Positions 16,134-23,478 of a DNA stretch of 41,761 nt are shown here, piece after piece (position 1 is the stretch's first letter; every line of letters starts with the position of its first letter). The notes under the pieces are model-generated. The model was not told the origin of the DNA. It saw only the letters and a list, made by a program, of their open reading frames with translations, and searched no databases. This DNA comes from Streptococcus sp. HMSC078D09 (GTDB lineage Bacteria; Bacillota; Bacilli; Lactobacillales; Streptococcaceae). Location: positions 66,438 through 108,198 of the forward strand of contig NZ_KV813676.1 in the NCBI RefSeq assembly GCF_001813675.1. Direction: 5' to 3'. The translations under genes and the position numbers were made by a program.

Positions 16134-16174
16134 AAAAGAGGAGCCCTCTCCAAATGAGAATGGGCTCCTCTTTT
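16134..16174. terminator. Bidirectional terminator
   Basis: A perfect 13-base stem, AAAAGAGGAGCCC / GGGCTCCTCTTTT, with a 15-base loop and A/T runs on both sides. It separates the sortase operon from the integrase relic. Confidence 0.85.
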
Positions 16175-16411
16175 AACAACTGTTTGAGCTAACTCTAATT
16201 TTTTCCTAAACTCCCTTGTGATAGAAGACTCCTTGATTCTACAAAAATCCAATTTTTACAATTTCTATAGGAAAATCGAGTTCTAAAATCATTTTTAATT
16301 GAGAAGAATCCTTATATATTTCATGGTCTAGATTGTCACAATATGCAATTCCTTACCCTTATTTCGCTGCATATTTATATGGTTCCATGAAATCTTTCGA
16401 AATGATAGATT

Positions 16412-16462
16412 TCATAAATAGAAATGTGATTCCAATGGCTGTCGGAAAGATTGCATATCGTA
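16412..16462 (+). pseudogene. Relic of a tyrosine integrase C-terminus
   Basis: The + strand encodes NVIPMAVGKIAYRIL, nearly the same as the end of the intact integrase at 21740-22957 (NVIPMAVGEIAYRSLKK). The catalytic part is gone. It marks where an older element, related to the present one, once ended. Confidence 0.75.
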
Positions 16463-16468
16463 TTCTTA

Positions 16469-16530
16469 GGTGTGAATTTTACCCTAAAAATACACAAATT
16501 GAGCTAGATTCTTCCGAAAAGTTTACACCC
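16469..16530. repeat. GGTGTGAA inverted-repeat element, copy 2
   Basis: Matches 7238-7298 closely (GGTGTGAATTTTA-C-CTAAAAATACAC, then TTGAGCTAGATT) and directly follows the integrase relic, as GGTGTGAA repeats follow the intact integrase. The rest of 15987-16573 shows the sortase promoter, the terminator and no further gene. Confidence 0.65.
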
Positions 16531-16573
16531 TTTAAACTGTTATTGTTTTATCCATTATTCACAATTCTTTATC

Positions 16574-17203
16574 TTACTCTTGGTCAACAATTGTATAATC
16601 TTCGCTTTGCAGTAATTCTAATACTTTTTTTACAAATTGTATTGACAGCAATCCTTCAATCTTAGAGCCATGTGTTTTGAAATTTTCGTCGATTTCTTGA
16701 ATTTCTAATCCAGTATTTCTTTCAGCAATTTTCTCTGTAATAGGTGAATGAAAACTATATTCCCCAATTTCGTAATATAAGAAATATAGATATTTCTTTG
16801 TTCCTAGACGATAATCAAAAAACTCGACCTCCATATCTTTATCGTAATCATAGTAACTATTTTTCCAAATAATTTCATTAGTTTTTTCTTTCAACAATTC
16901 CTCGTAGTTTTTTTCATAACTATATACTCTTTTTTTCTCTTCGCCAATGAATTGTTTGTGAATCAGAGTTGGAGAAAATACTTTCAATAACTCCTCTTTT
17001 AGTTGATAGTATTTTCCCATTTCCTCTTCCGCTTTTTCAATATTACTCTCCAAACGCTGATGGAAACTTCCGTTTTTGTATTCTTTAATTTTATCACGAT
17101 AATTTTTAGCTCGCTTATTCACAGAATATACACATTCTGCAATAATTTCATTGGTAATTTTTTTCTCATTGATCAAATCATTATACAGCTTTGGAGTTTT
17201 CAT
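16574..17203 (-). CDS. Unknown protein, hydrophilic, coiled-coil-prone
   Basis: A 209-residue protein I do not recognise. Residues 25-75 are rich in Lys and Glu and likely form a coiled coil; the middle is rich in Tyr and acidic residues (NSYYDYDKDMEVEFFDYRLG), and the C-terminus (EGLLSIQFVKKVLELLQ) looks helical. No signal peptide or membrane segment. The start at 17203 follows AAAGGGATAATGAA. It belongs to the integrative module by position; accessory genes here are often defence or regulatory, but nothing in the sequence shows that. Confidence 0.6.
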   Translation of the reverse strand: MKTPKLYNDLINEKKITNEIIAECVYSVNKRAKNYRDKIKEYKNGSFHQRLESNIEKAEEEMGKYYQLKEELLKVFSPTLIHKQFIGEEKKRVYSYEKNYEELLKEKTNEIIWKNSYYDYDKDMEVEFFDYRLGTKKYLYFLYYEIGEYSFHSPITEKIAERNTGLEIQEIDENFKTHGSKIEGLLSIQFVKKVLELLQSEDYTIVDQE

Positions 17204-17370
17204 TTCATTATCCCTTTCGAACTTTCTCTTACTATCATATACTTTAAAAAATAATTCACATGTTTTATTGTAACGTCTAGTTATCGTTTTTTCAATAACT
17301 AGACATTTCAATTTTATTCATAATCTCTTATTTACCACAAGAACACACTGAGATACTTGTCCCAGTATGT

Positions 17371-17733
17371 TTATTTCATTTTGGATAACTTCATCAATAA
17401 ACTTAAACGTTCATCATTTTTGAGCTCTGATAACAAGCAAATCAACCGCTCATATCCAAGTTCTTTCTTCTGCTTGATTAATGAATTCATCACAGCCACC
17501 AAATCTTCTGGCGTAAAATTCCTTAAGTAAAGTGTAATATAACTTCCACTATTAGAAAATAGGCTAACATGAATTGCATTATGTTCTTTTTGCCTAATTT
17601 TTATTCCTCCCGTAGACTCCCTAATATAAAACTCATACACTGTCTTTTTGGGATAGCAATCAAATGAGTTTTCGAATTCTCTGCGATTTTTATAGAGAAT
17701 ATAGTTAATGAGTGAATAATATTTTAGAAACAT
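17371..17733 (-). CDS. Unknown small protein of the integrative module
   Basis: 120 residues, no recognised family. The C-terminal half (NFTPEDLVAVMNSLIKQKKELGYERLICLLSELKNDERLSLLMKL) is likely helical; the N-terminal half looks like a beta-rich fold. The start follows TTTTAGGAGGAAACAACT, a very strong site. The TGGCATAC motif shared with two other promoter regions of the module lies 31-42 bases upstream, so it is probably part of the module's regulatory circuit. Confidence 0.65.
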   Translation of the reverse strand: MFLKYYSLINYILYKNRREFENSFDCYPKKTVYEFYIRESTGGIKIRQKEHNAIHVSLFSNSGSYITLYLRNFTPEDLVAVMNSLIKQKKELGYERLICLLSELKNDERLSLLMKLSKMK

Positions 17734-17763
17734 AGTTGTTTCCTCCTAAAATGTTTTTACAGT

Positions 17764-17775
17764 TATAGTATGCCA
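17764..17775 (-). promoter_or_regulatory. TGGCATACTATA motif, copy 1
   Basis: On the minus strand TGGCATACTATA overlaps the -10 region of the unknown gene at 17371-17733. The same 12 bases appear inverted at 18016-18027, and a variant at 19823-19835. Confidence 0.5.
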
Positions 17776-17898
17776 CAAATCCCAATTTATAAAAAAAATA
17801 ATTAAGAAAAAACGATAAAGATATTGTTTCACTTATTGAATTTTTTGTAGTTTTTCCTCTTTCTCTCATCCCTCATTTATTTTGCAATTCTAATTTTT

Positions 17899-17951
17899 CT
17901 GTGTGTTTAGCGTTGACAGAAACGTATGTGTAAGTCACGCTAAACACACAG
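17899..17951. repeat. Long inverted repeat, possible origin or regulator site
   Basis: CTGTGTGTTTAGCGT (17899-17913) pairs perfectly with ACGCTAAACACACAG (17937-17951), and the pairing extends by GAC/GTC with one bulge. No T-run follows on either strand, so it is not a simple terminator. In an element with a rolling-circle-type initiator such a structure could be a replication or transfer origin. Confidence 0.5.
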
Positions 17952-18015
17952 TCCGAAATAAAACCGTATAACACAAAAGAGAGATGAAATTTGTTTTTTT
18001 ATTTTTATCAATTTA

Positions 18016-18027
18016 TGGCATACTATA
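18016..18027 (+). promoter_or_regulatory. TGGCATACTATA motif, copy 2
   Basis: Identical to the motif at 17764-17775 in the opposite direction; together they flank the long inverted repeat. TACTAT can serve as the -10 of a rightward transcript that reads the hairpin at 18054-18080 and the tiny ORF after it. Confidence 0.5.
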
Positions 18028-18053
18028 GATATCTAAAGATTGATTAAGTAGAG

Positions 18054-18080
18054 ACGTAACTAATATAGCTACGTTTTTTT
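18054..18080 (+). terminator. Small terminator-like hairpin before the tiny ORF
   Basis: ACGTA (18054-18058) pairs with TACGT (18070-18074), followed by seven T. It lies between the presumed start of transcription and the AAAGGAGG site, so it may act as an attenuator. Confidence 0.45.
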
Positions 18081-18103
18081 ATGTTTAAAAGGAGGTAGCT
18101 ATC

Positions 18104-18160
18104 GTGGAAACAGCAGGTTTAAGCCGGGTTAGGAAAGAACCAGTTTTTGTATATCATTAA
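18104..18160 (+). CDS. 18-residue ORF with a very strong ribosome binding site
   Basis: AAAAGGAGGTAGCTATC precedes a GTG that starts METAGLSRVRKEPVFVYH and a stop. The binding site is better than that of most genes in the window, so translation is likely. It could be a leader peptide for the recombinase gene downstream or a small effector. No family known. From 18161 to 18609 no other gene is seen; the region is AT-rich and forms several hairpins, e.g. CTTCTTA/TAAGAAG near 18446-18470. Confidence 0.45.
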   Translation: METAGLSRVRKEPVFVYH

Positions 18161-18542
18161 CTTAAAAAAATAAATTTGTAAATAACAGAAGCAATGTCAA
18201 CAGCAGTTTAAGAAGATTTTTTAATTGGAACAAAGTAAAGAATAAAAGTATAAAAAAGAAAGTAAATAGCAAAAGTCTAAAAATCAAATACAAAAAAACT
18301 AGCTTAACTCAGTCGCTAAATTCAAAGCATTTAAACCTGAAAAAGAGTAAAAAGAAAAAACAACAGATTTTTATCTGTAAGATGGAACTCTACATATTAT
18401 TTTAATTGAGTCAACTTGTCATGTTGTAAAATGACTTGGTTAACTTCTTAGCCATCAATTAAGAAGCGCCCTCAGCACAGGGAAGATACTACATCAGTGA
18501 ATATAAGCTTTAAATCACTGCACTACTTCAACTTGAATAAAA

Positions 18543-18570
18543 AAGACCTTAAGATTTTTCTTAAGATCTT
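18543..18570 (+). promoter_or_regulatory. Hairpin in the leader of the second recombinase
   Basis: AAGACCTTAAGA pairs with TCTTAAGATCTT (one mismatch), ending 39 bases before the recombinase start. Only a short CTTT follows, so this is a leader structure or weak attenuator. Confidence 0.45.
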
Positions 18571-18609
18571 CTTTAAATGAACATCATCTTCTATAGAAAG
18601 GAAAGAACT

Positions 18610-19620
18610 ATGGCAAAGAAAAAACGTAGTCGTTCAGAACGACGAAAAGCTAGAGAAAAAGCTAAGAAACAACAGATGGATGCTCTAAACACTTTTGAAG
18701 GTCGTAAACAATTCATCCAATCAAAGGGATTAACTAATCTAGTCACGCGCTTCAAGAAGGGAAAAGGTATCAAAAGAAATGAATCCAAAAAGACAGGAGA
18801 GGACATTCATTTAATCCATACAGACCGAACTCTTCATAACTACGCTGGATCCTGGAGCAGATTTGCTTCCTTTGTTGCTGCAACAGCCACTGCCGAAGAT
18901 TTAAAAGCTCTTGAAAAATCTAAGAATGTAGATATATGGATTGACTTAGTAAATCAATACTTAGAACATTGTAAAAAAACTGGGCTTTCTGCACCAACCC
19001 AATCAACATACAAAGCAGCATTAGCTAAAGTCTTAGGCGTATCTTCTACTGCTTTTATTGCAACAGATATTCGATATCGAGCCAACAAAAAAAATAATCG
19101 CTTAAAATCTAATGACGATAGAATGTCTGAAGAAACGAATAATCGATGGTTTTCAATCGTATCTGCCACTGGACTACGAAAAAATGAGCTAAAAGCAATT
19201 ACTGGTGACTCACTCTACCAACGTGAGGATGGCCGATATTATCTTAAAATCATTGGTAAAAAGCATAAAACAAAAGGAGCTAGAGATCGTTGGGTTCCGA
19301 TTATCACACGAGACAAAGAAGAATTAGAGAGGCTTGTTGAGGAGTTTAAGCTAGCTGGTAAAAAGCGTGTGTTTCAAGTTCCATCTGCTTTAAAACCTCA
19401 TAAATATCGTGCTGAATACGCAAAACGTCTTTATCTTCTTGTCGCGAGAGATCCCAAAGATATCAAAGATAAAAAAGAAAAAATTTATCTACGGGGAGAA
19501 TTAAAAGGCGTTGTCCTTGATCGAAAGGCTTGTTTAATTGTATCACGTGCTCTCGGACATAATCGACCAGAAGAGTTTCAAAAGTCCTATGCTTACAAGT
19601 TAATCGCACAAGCAAACTAA
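18610..19620 (+). CDS. Second tyrosine recombinase (phage-integrase family)
   Basis: 336 residues. The very basic N-terminus (MAKKKRSRSERRKAREKAKK) precedes a SAM-like core-binding part (about 75-160) and a catalytic domain with Arg190 (SATGLRKNEL), a Lys in KIIGKKHK, His264/Arg267 (PHKYRAEY), His317 (ALGHNRPEE) and Tyr327 or Tyr329 (KSYAYKL). All catalytic positions are filled. It is unlike the rpsI integrase in length and order and sits apart from the ends, so it may resolve multimers, invert DNA or serve replication instead of integration. The start at 18610 follows AAAGGAAAGAACT; upstream ATG 18577 has no site. Confidence 0.8.
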   Translation: MAKKKRSRSERRKAREKAKKQQMDALNTFEGRKQFIQSKGLTNLVTRFKKGKGIKRNESKKTGEDIHLIHTDRTLHNYAGSWSRFASFVAATATAEDLKALEKSKNVDIWIDLVNQYLEHCKKTGLSAPTQSTYKAALAKVLGVSSTAFIATDIRYRANKKNNRLKSNDDRMSEETNNRWFSIVSATGLRKNELKAITGDSLYQREDGRYYLKIIGKKHKTKGARDRWVPIITRDKEELERLVEEFKLAGKKRVFQVPSALKPHKYRAEYAKRLYLLVARDPKDIKDKKEKIYLRGELKGVVLDRKACLIVSRALGHNRPEEFQKSYAYKLIAQAN

Positions 19621-19822
19621 TAAGTACTTCTAAAAAATAATTGTATATCTCTCATTGAAATAAAAAAATAAATAAAGTAGGGAAAAACCTAATTTTTTCT
19701 CCAAACCCTTATCATTACGCGTTTTTTTAACAATTAAACATTGTGTATTTTATTGTTTTTCAAAATTTCTTCCATTTTTTCACTTTTTTTTTTAAAAAAA
19801 AAGGCGTTTTCTGTCAAAAAAA

Positions 19823-19841
19823 TGGCATACCTATATATAGG
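19823..19841 (+). promoter_or_regulatory. TGGCATACCTATA motif with palindrome, copy 3
   Basis: A variant of the motif at 17764 and 18016, overlapping the 12-base palindrome CCTATATATAGG (19830-19841). It lies 62-80 bases before the replication gene. Between 19621 and 19902 there is no gene, only T-rich sequence and this site. Confidence 0.45.
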
Positions 19842-19902
19842 GGATTTAAATTGAATTATATACTTCCTAACAAAAATAATAGTAAAAAGGAAACATTAAA
19901 AC

Positions 19903-21273
19903 ATGAAAAGGCTTACTAAAATTTCTACTGAACAGATGCAATTAAAACAGATGCAATTAAATGAGAAAGAAATTCAATCTTGTTTTACTTTAATGAATTC
20001 CTTCTGGGGCTTTGATCGCATGGATTTTAACTTGGGTGAAAATCTAATTGTTGACATCGAAAAACTGATAGAATACAGCAAAAAGAATCCTGATAAAGTT
20101 AAAAAATTAAATTACAATTCAAATCAGATAGAAGATTTAATTATCCAATCAAGGGAATTCGGAAGACTTGAAATTGGGAAAATTTATAAAAAAGAAATCG
20201 GAGATACTGTTAATTATTCCTTACTACAACTGAATCATGGAGGTCTCAATTTTGAAACTCTCTCTATTTCTGCAATACGAAAGAAACTAATAAAAGTTAT
20301 GACGGAAATCAAACAGCAAACTGGTATTTGGATTATCCCAACAACAATTAGGATTCATCAAATGGAAATCTCATTTACATTTGCTACTGATGCGATTATT
20401 CATTTTCAAACAAGAAATTTATTATTGAGGGCTCTATCTAATACATCTCAAGTAAATAAAAAAGTTTATACAAAATGTTCAACTCCCGAAGACCACCATA
20501 TTCTTTCAAGTAAAAAAAATGAAAACTTGTTGCATGTTCTTTACGATAAAACAGCAAAAGCTGAACATAATAACCAGATTGAATCAAACGTATCTCGTAA
20601 ATATCGCATCTATAGATACGAAATGACACTGAATGAACAAAAAATTAAAAGTGAATTCAAGAGTACTGACTTGGATAAACTAAACAATGATCAGCTCTAT
20701 TCATTTGTATATAGTGTAATTGAGAAAGGATTGTGCAACTTTAAGATAATTGTTCAAACTTCAGTAAGAGATACCCAAAATAAGTTAAAAGAATTGTATG
20801 AAGAAAAAGGTAAAGATGGATATATAAAAACTTTTTTTGAAACTCAACTAAATCATGCTATGGATTATTTATATCCAATAACATTGGATGAATCTATTTT
20901 TTTATTTATTGATGCATCTAAATTTGTAAATCCAAAAAACTGTGCAAGAACTAAAAAAAATCTGATTAAAGAAAGTAGGAGGAATGATTTGAAAAATGAG
21001 AGTTATTTTCTTTCTATTATGATTACATGGCAAGTACTATATCTCTTTAGCTTAATGCTAAATAGTCTATATCTTGTTACTATCTTTGACTTTGGTTGTT
21101 ACAAGAGTAATCAAAATAATAAACTCCATTTTTTTAAAATCCCTAGTTTTACCAATGAAGAAAAAGATAGTTTTATTAATGACGTTAATAAAATCAAGGA
21201 TAAAGACATTGGTTCATCCCTGGATTCTTTTTTAAATGAAATTCAAATAAATACTTCTTCCATTTTAATATAA
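19903..21273 (+). CDS. Probable gene II/X-type replication initiator
   Basis: 456 residues. The layout resembles gene II/X-family replication proteins of filamentous phages and small plasmids: a domain with FDRMDFNLG, the segment TTIRIHQMEISFTFATD, then VLYDKTAKAEHNNQIES and RYEMTLNEQKIKSEFKSTDL, where the family has the K-x-Y-D-K and R-x-E-x-x-x motifs. Such enzymes nick a double-stranded origin and start rolling-circle replication; some act as relaxases. I do not see a clean H-U-H motif, so the call is uncertain. The start follows AAAAAGGAAACATTAAAAC. It is followed by its own terminator. Confidence 0.5.
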   Translation: MKRLTKISTEQMQLKQMQLNEKEIQSCFTLMNSFWGFDRMDFNLGENLIVDIEKLIEYSKKNPDKVKKLNYNSNQIEDLIIQSREFGRLEIGKIYKKEIGDTVNYSLLQLNHGGLNFETLSISAIRKKLIKVMTEIKQQTGIWIIPTTIRIHQMEISFTFATDAIIHFQTRNLLLRALSNTSQVNKKVYTKCSTPEDHHILSSKKNENLLHVLYDKTAKAEHNNQIESNVSRKYRIYRYEMTLNEQKIKSEFKSTDLDKLNNDQLYSFVYSVIEKGLCNFKIIVQTSVRDTQNKLKELYEEKGKDGYIKTFFETQLNHAMDYLYPITLDESIFLFIDASKFVNPKNCARTKKNLIKESRRNDLKNESYFLSIMITWQVLYLFSLMLNSLYLVTIFDFGCYKSNQNNKLHFFKIPSFTNEEKDSFINDVNKIKDKDIGSSLDSFLNEIQINTSSILI

Positions 21274-21290
21274 ATTCTGATTAAAAAAAT

Positions 21291-21327
21291 GGAAAAGTAT
21301 TACTACAGCAACGTTTTCCTATTTTTT
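21291..21327 (+). terminator. Terminator after the replication gene
   Basis: GGAAAA pairs with TTTTCC across a 17-base loop and leads into a T-run at 21322-21327. Confidence 0.6.
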
Positions 21328-21408
21328 AACTCTTCAACCCTTGAAGACTTAAAAAAATCCAAACTAATTAAATTTAAATCTAATAGAAAGAAATAAACAG
21401 GACTATTT

Positions 21409-21672
21409 ATGAATTTATTTATTCCAGACGACGAAATGGTTAGGCAACTTCAATTACTAATATCAGATACTGTTAAAAAAGAACTGGATAAATTTTTAGA
21501 TATTAATGAAAATATCAATCATTTTTTAAATAAAAAGCAAACTTGTGAGTATTTGAATATAACAAATAATACTTTAGACAAGTGGATTAAGCAAGGATTG
21601 CCTTGCATTAAGATTGGTAAAACTGTTCGCTTTAGCAAATCTGAAATCAATCGCTGGTTACAAAAGCAGTAG
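21409..21672 (+). CDS. xis: Excisionase-type HTH protein
   Basis: 87 residues. The C-terminal half is a winged-helix excisionase fold: LNKKQTCEYLNITNNTLDKWIKQGLPCIKIGKTVRFSKSEINRWLQKQ, the typical HTH-17 pattern. The N-terminal part is probably an oligomerisation helix. It would bend the element ends and steer the integrase to excision. It lies 67 bases before the integrase start, the normal place for xis. Start follows ACAGGACTATTT, a weak site. Confidence 0.85.
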   Translation: MNLFIPDDEMVRQLQLLISDTVKKELDKFLDINENINHFLNKKQTCEYLNITNNTLDKWIKQGLPCIKIGKTVRFSKSEINRWLQKQ

Positions 21673-21739
21673 AAATTCTATGGTCGTTTGTTATAATGTA
21701 ACCATGGTATTTTCTAGCTCAATTCAAAAGGAGAATACT

Positions 21740-22957
21740 ATGTCTATTATAAAAACTAAAAACGGAACCTATCGCTTACGTGTCTATATTCCTGAGGATG
21801 TGAAGTCTTCACTAGGTGTTGATAAGAAAGTGATTGAAAAACGATTCAAAACAAGGATTGAAGCAAAAAAATATGAACTAGAACTTCAAAATAAGATTGA
21901 TAAAATTCATAGTGGAGATTCAGTCTCATTAGAAAATAGTGGTTCTATCCTTTTTTCAGATTTCTATCAAAACGTTTGGTGGGAATCCTACAAAGCAGGT
22001 CAAACTACTTCTACTGCTAAACCACCTTCTCAAGCAACTATAGTTGGAACAGAAATTGCTTTTAGAAAACACATCTTACCCTTACTTGGGAATTATTCAA
22101 TAGACTTTCTTAATCAAAATAAGCAAGTTGTACTAAATCTATTGACTCAAAAGGCTGAAGAATATGCAAATTTCAAAGTTATCAGGAGCTACGTTAACTC
22201 TATCTTTGACTGGGCAGAAGAATTAGAGTATATCGAAACTAATCGCCTATCAAAAACTATAAGCCGTATCAAAGCCACTAAGAAAATCAAGTTACAGGAA
22301 TCTAAAAAAGATGAAGATTTATATCTATCTCAAGAAGAACTTCAAGCATGGTTTACAGCTTTTGAAAAGGATTTGGAGACTGAAAAAATTCTATTCAAAG
22401 ACTATGTTTTGTTCTATACTACCTTCTTTTTAGGAGATAGAAAGTCAGAGAGCTACGCTTTGCAATGGAAACATATTGATTTCAAAAATCAACAAATTCA
22501 ATTGGTTCAAGCCTTAGATCGATATAAAAATCAAAAGTCAACTAAAGGGAATAAAAAGACGATTTTTTCGATTCCACAAGAACTTACCGACTTGTTAAAT
22601 TCTTGGAAGAAGCAACAAAAATCTGAACTGGCTTCATTTAACATCATGCAAACTCCTGAACAGTATGTTTTTACGTATATTGATACAAAGGGAAATGTAA
22701 ACAGTTGTCTCCATGCTGATTATCTTAACAACAAAATGAAATCTGTTAAGCGTCGTCATCCAGAACTTGCACATGCAACTCCTCATAAATTACGACATAC
22801 AGGAGCCACACTCGCTAAACAGGCTGGAACCTCTATGGAAGCTATTTCTGAAGCACTCACTCATAGTGATACGATTACAACTAAGACTTATGTAAACACA
22901 TCAAATGTGATTCCAATGGCGGTTGGAGAGATCGCTTATCGCTCCCTAAAGAAATAA
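21740..22957 (+). CDS. int: Site-specific tyrosine integrase of the rpsI element
   Basis: 405 residues. N-terminal arm-binding domain (MSIIKTKNGTYRLRVYIPED), core-binding domain about 70-180, and a catalytic domain with Arg234 (FLGDRKSES), His349/Arg352 (TPHKLRHTG), His375 (LTHSDT) and the nucleophile Tyr384 (KTYVNT). It should integrate the element into the 38-base rpsI core and, with Xis, excise it. Start set by AAAAGGAGAATACT. It lies 124 bases from the junction in rpsI. A relic of a close relative remains at 16412-16462. Confidence 0.92.
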   Translation: MSIIKTKNGTYRLRVYIPEDVKSSLGVDKKVIEKRFKTRIEAKKYELELQNKIDKIHSGDSVSLENSGSILFSDFYQNVWWESYKAGQTTSTAKPPSQATIVGTEIAFRKHILPLLGNYSIDFLNQNKQVVLNLLTQKAEEYANFKVIRSYVNSIFDWAEELEYIETNRLSKTISRIKATKKIKLQESKKDEDLYLSQEELQAWFTAFEKDLETEKILFKDYVLFYTTFFLGDRKSESYALQWKHIDFKNQQIQLVQALDRYKNQKSTKGNKKTIFSIPQELTDLLNSWKKQQKSELASFNIMQTPEQYVFTYIDTKGNVNSCLHADYLNNKMKSVKRRHPELAHATPHKLRHTGATLAKQAGTSMEAISEALTHSDTITTKTYVNTSNVIPMAVGEIAYRSLKK

Positions 22958-22958
22958 T

Positions 22959-22989
22959 GGTGTGAATTTGGTGTGAAAAGTGGTGTGAA
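22959..22989 (+). repeat. GGTGTGAA direct repeats, candidate integrase arm sites
   Basis: GGTGTGAA occurs at 22959-22966, 22970-22977 and 22982-22989, spaced 11 and 12 bases (one helical turn), and once more in the rpsI terminator at 23022-23029. The position between int and the crossover site is right for arm-type binding sites. Confidence 0.65.
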
Positions 22990-23010
22990 TTTTGCTAAAA
23001 ATCATCAAAA

Positions 23011-23043
23011 AAACACCCCATGGTGTGAACCATGAAGTGTTTC
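23011..23043 (-). terminator. Element-supplied terminator of rpsI
   Basis: AAACACTTC...CATGGTTCACACCATG...GGGGTGTTT folds into a long hairpin with a T-run on the minus strand. It replaces the native rpsI terminator, which was displaced leftward to the old attachment sites. Confidence 0.75.
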
Positions 23044-23067
23044 GAAACGTTGATATAATCGTATTGA

Positions 23068-23460
23068 TTAACGTTTTGAGAATTGTGATGCTTTACGAGC
23101 TTTCTTAAGACCTGGTTTCTTACGTTCAACTTTACGTGAGTCACGTGTAAGAAGTCCTGCGCGTTTCAATGAATCGCGGAAGTCTGGGTCTACTTGAAGA
23201 AGGGCACGAGCGATACCGTGACGGATAGCTCCTGCTTGACCAGCGTATCCACCACCTACAACGTTAACGAAAACGTCGTATGAACCTGCAGTTGAAGTAA
23301 CTGCGAATGGTTGGTTGATTACAAGACGAAGGTCAGCGTGTGGGATGTACTCTTCAACATCTTTTTTGTTAACAGTGATTTTACCAGTTCCTGGAACAAG
23401 GCGAACGCGTGCAACAGCGTTTTTACGACGTCCAGTACCTGCATATTGTGCTTGTGACAT
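23068..23460 (-). CDS. rpsI: 30S ribosomal protein S9
   Basis: 130 residues, full length, with the S9 hallmarks [41 protein letters not shown] and the basic tail [12 protein letters not shown] that reaches the P-site tRNA. The last codons are TTC TCA AAA CGT TAA, while the displaced copies at 4716, 7095 and 8493 use TTT AGT AAA CGT TAA. The element therefore replaced the gene's end without changing the protein. It follows rplM by 18 bases in the conserved rplM-rpsI operon. Confidence 0.99.
   Translation of the reverse strand: MSQAQYAGTGRRKNAVARVRLVPGTGKITVNKKDVEEYIPHADLRLVINQPFAVTSTAGSYDVFVNVVGGGYAGQAGAIRHGIARALLQVDPDFRDSLKRAGLLTRDSRKVERKKPGLKKARKASQFSKR
23081..23118. repeat. Active rpsI attachment core, right junction
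   Basis: 38 bases identical to 8493-8530 and 4716-4753 inside the S9 coding end. On the left the sequence changes to element DNA (CAAAACGTTAATC on the minus strand), on the right it stays rpsI. The pair 8493-8530 / 23081-23118 bounds the 14.5-kb element. Confidence 0.9.
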
Positions 23461-23478
23461 ACTTTATTGTTCCTTTCC

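Noticed and set aside
16333..16665. 110-codon plus-strand ORF
   Set aside because: Only the NVIPMAVGKIAYRIL part is meaningful, as an integrase relic; the rest is the antisense of the gene at 16574-17203 and repeat DNA.
2500..23118. CRISPR array or tRNA attachment site in the repeat-rich zone
   Set aside because: The repeats are few, unequally spaced and explained by rpsI sequence; I found no regular repeat-spacer pattern and no tRNA fold.
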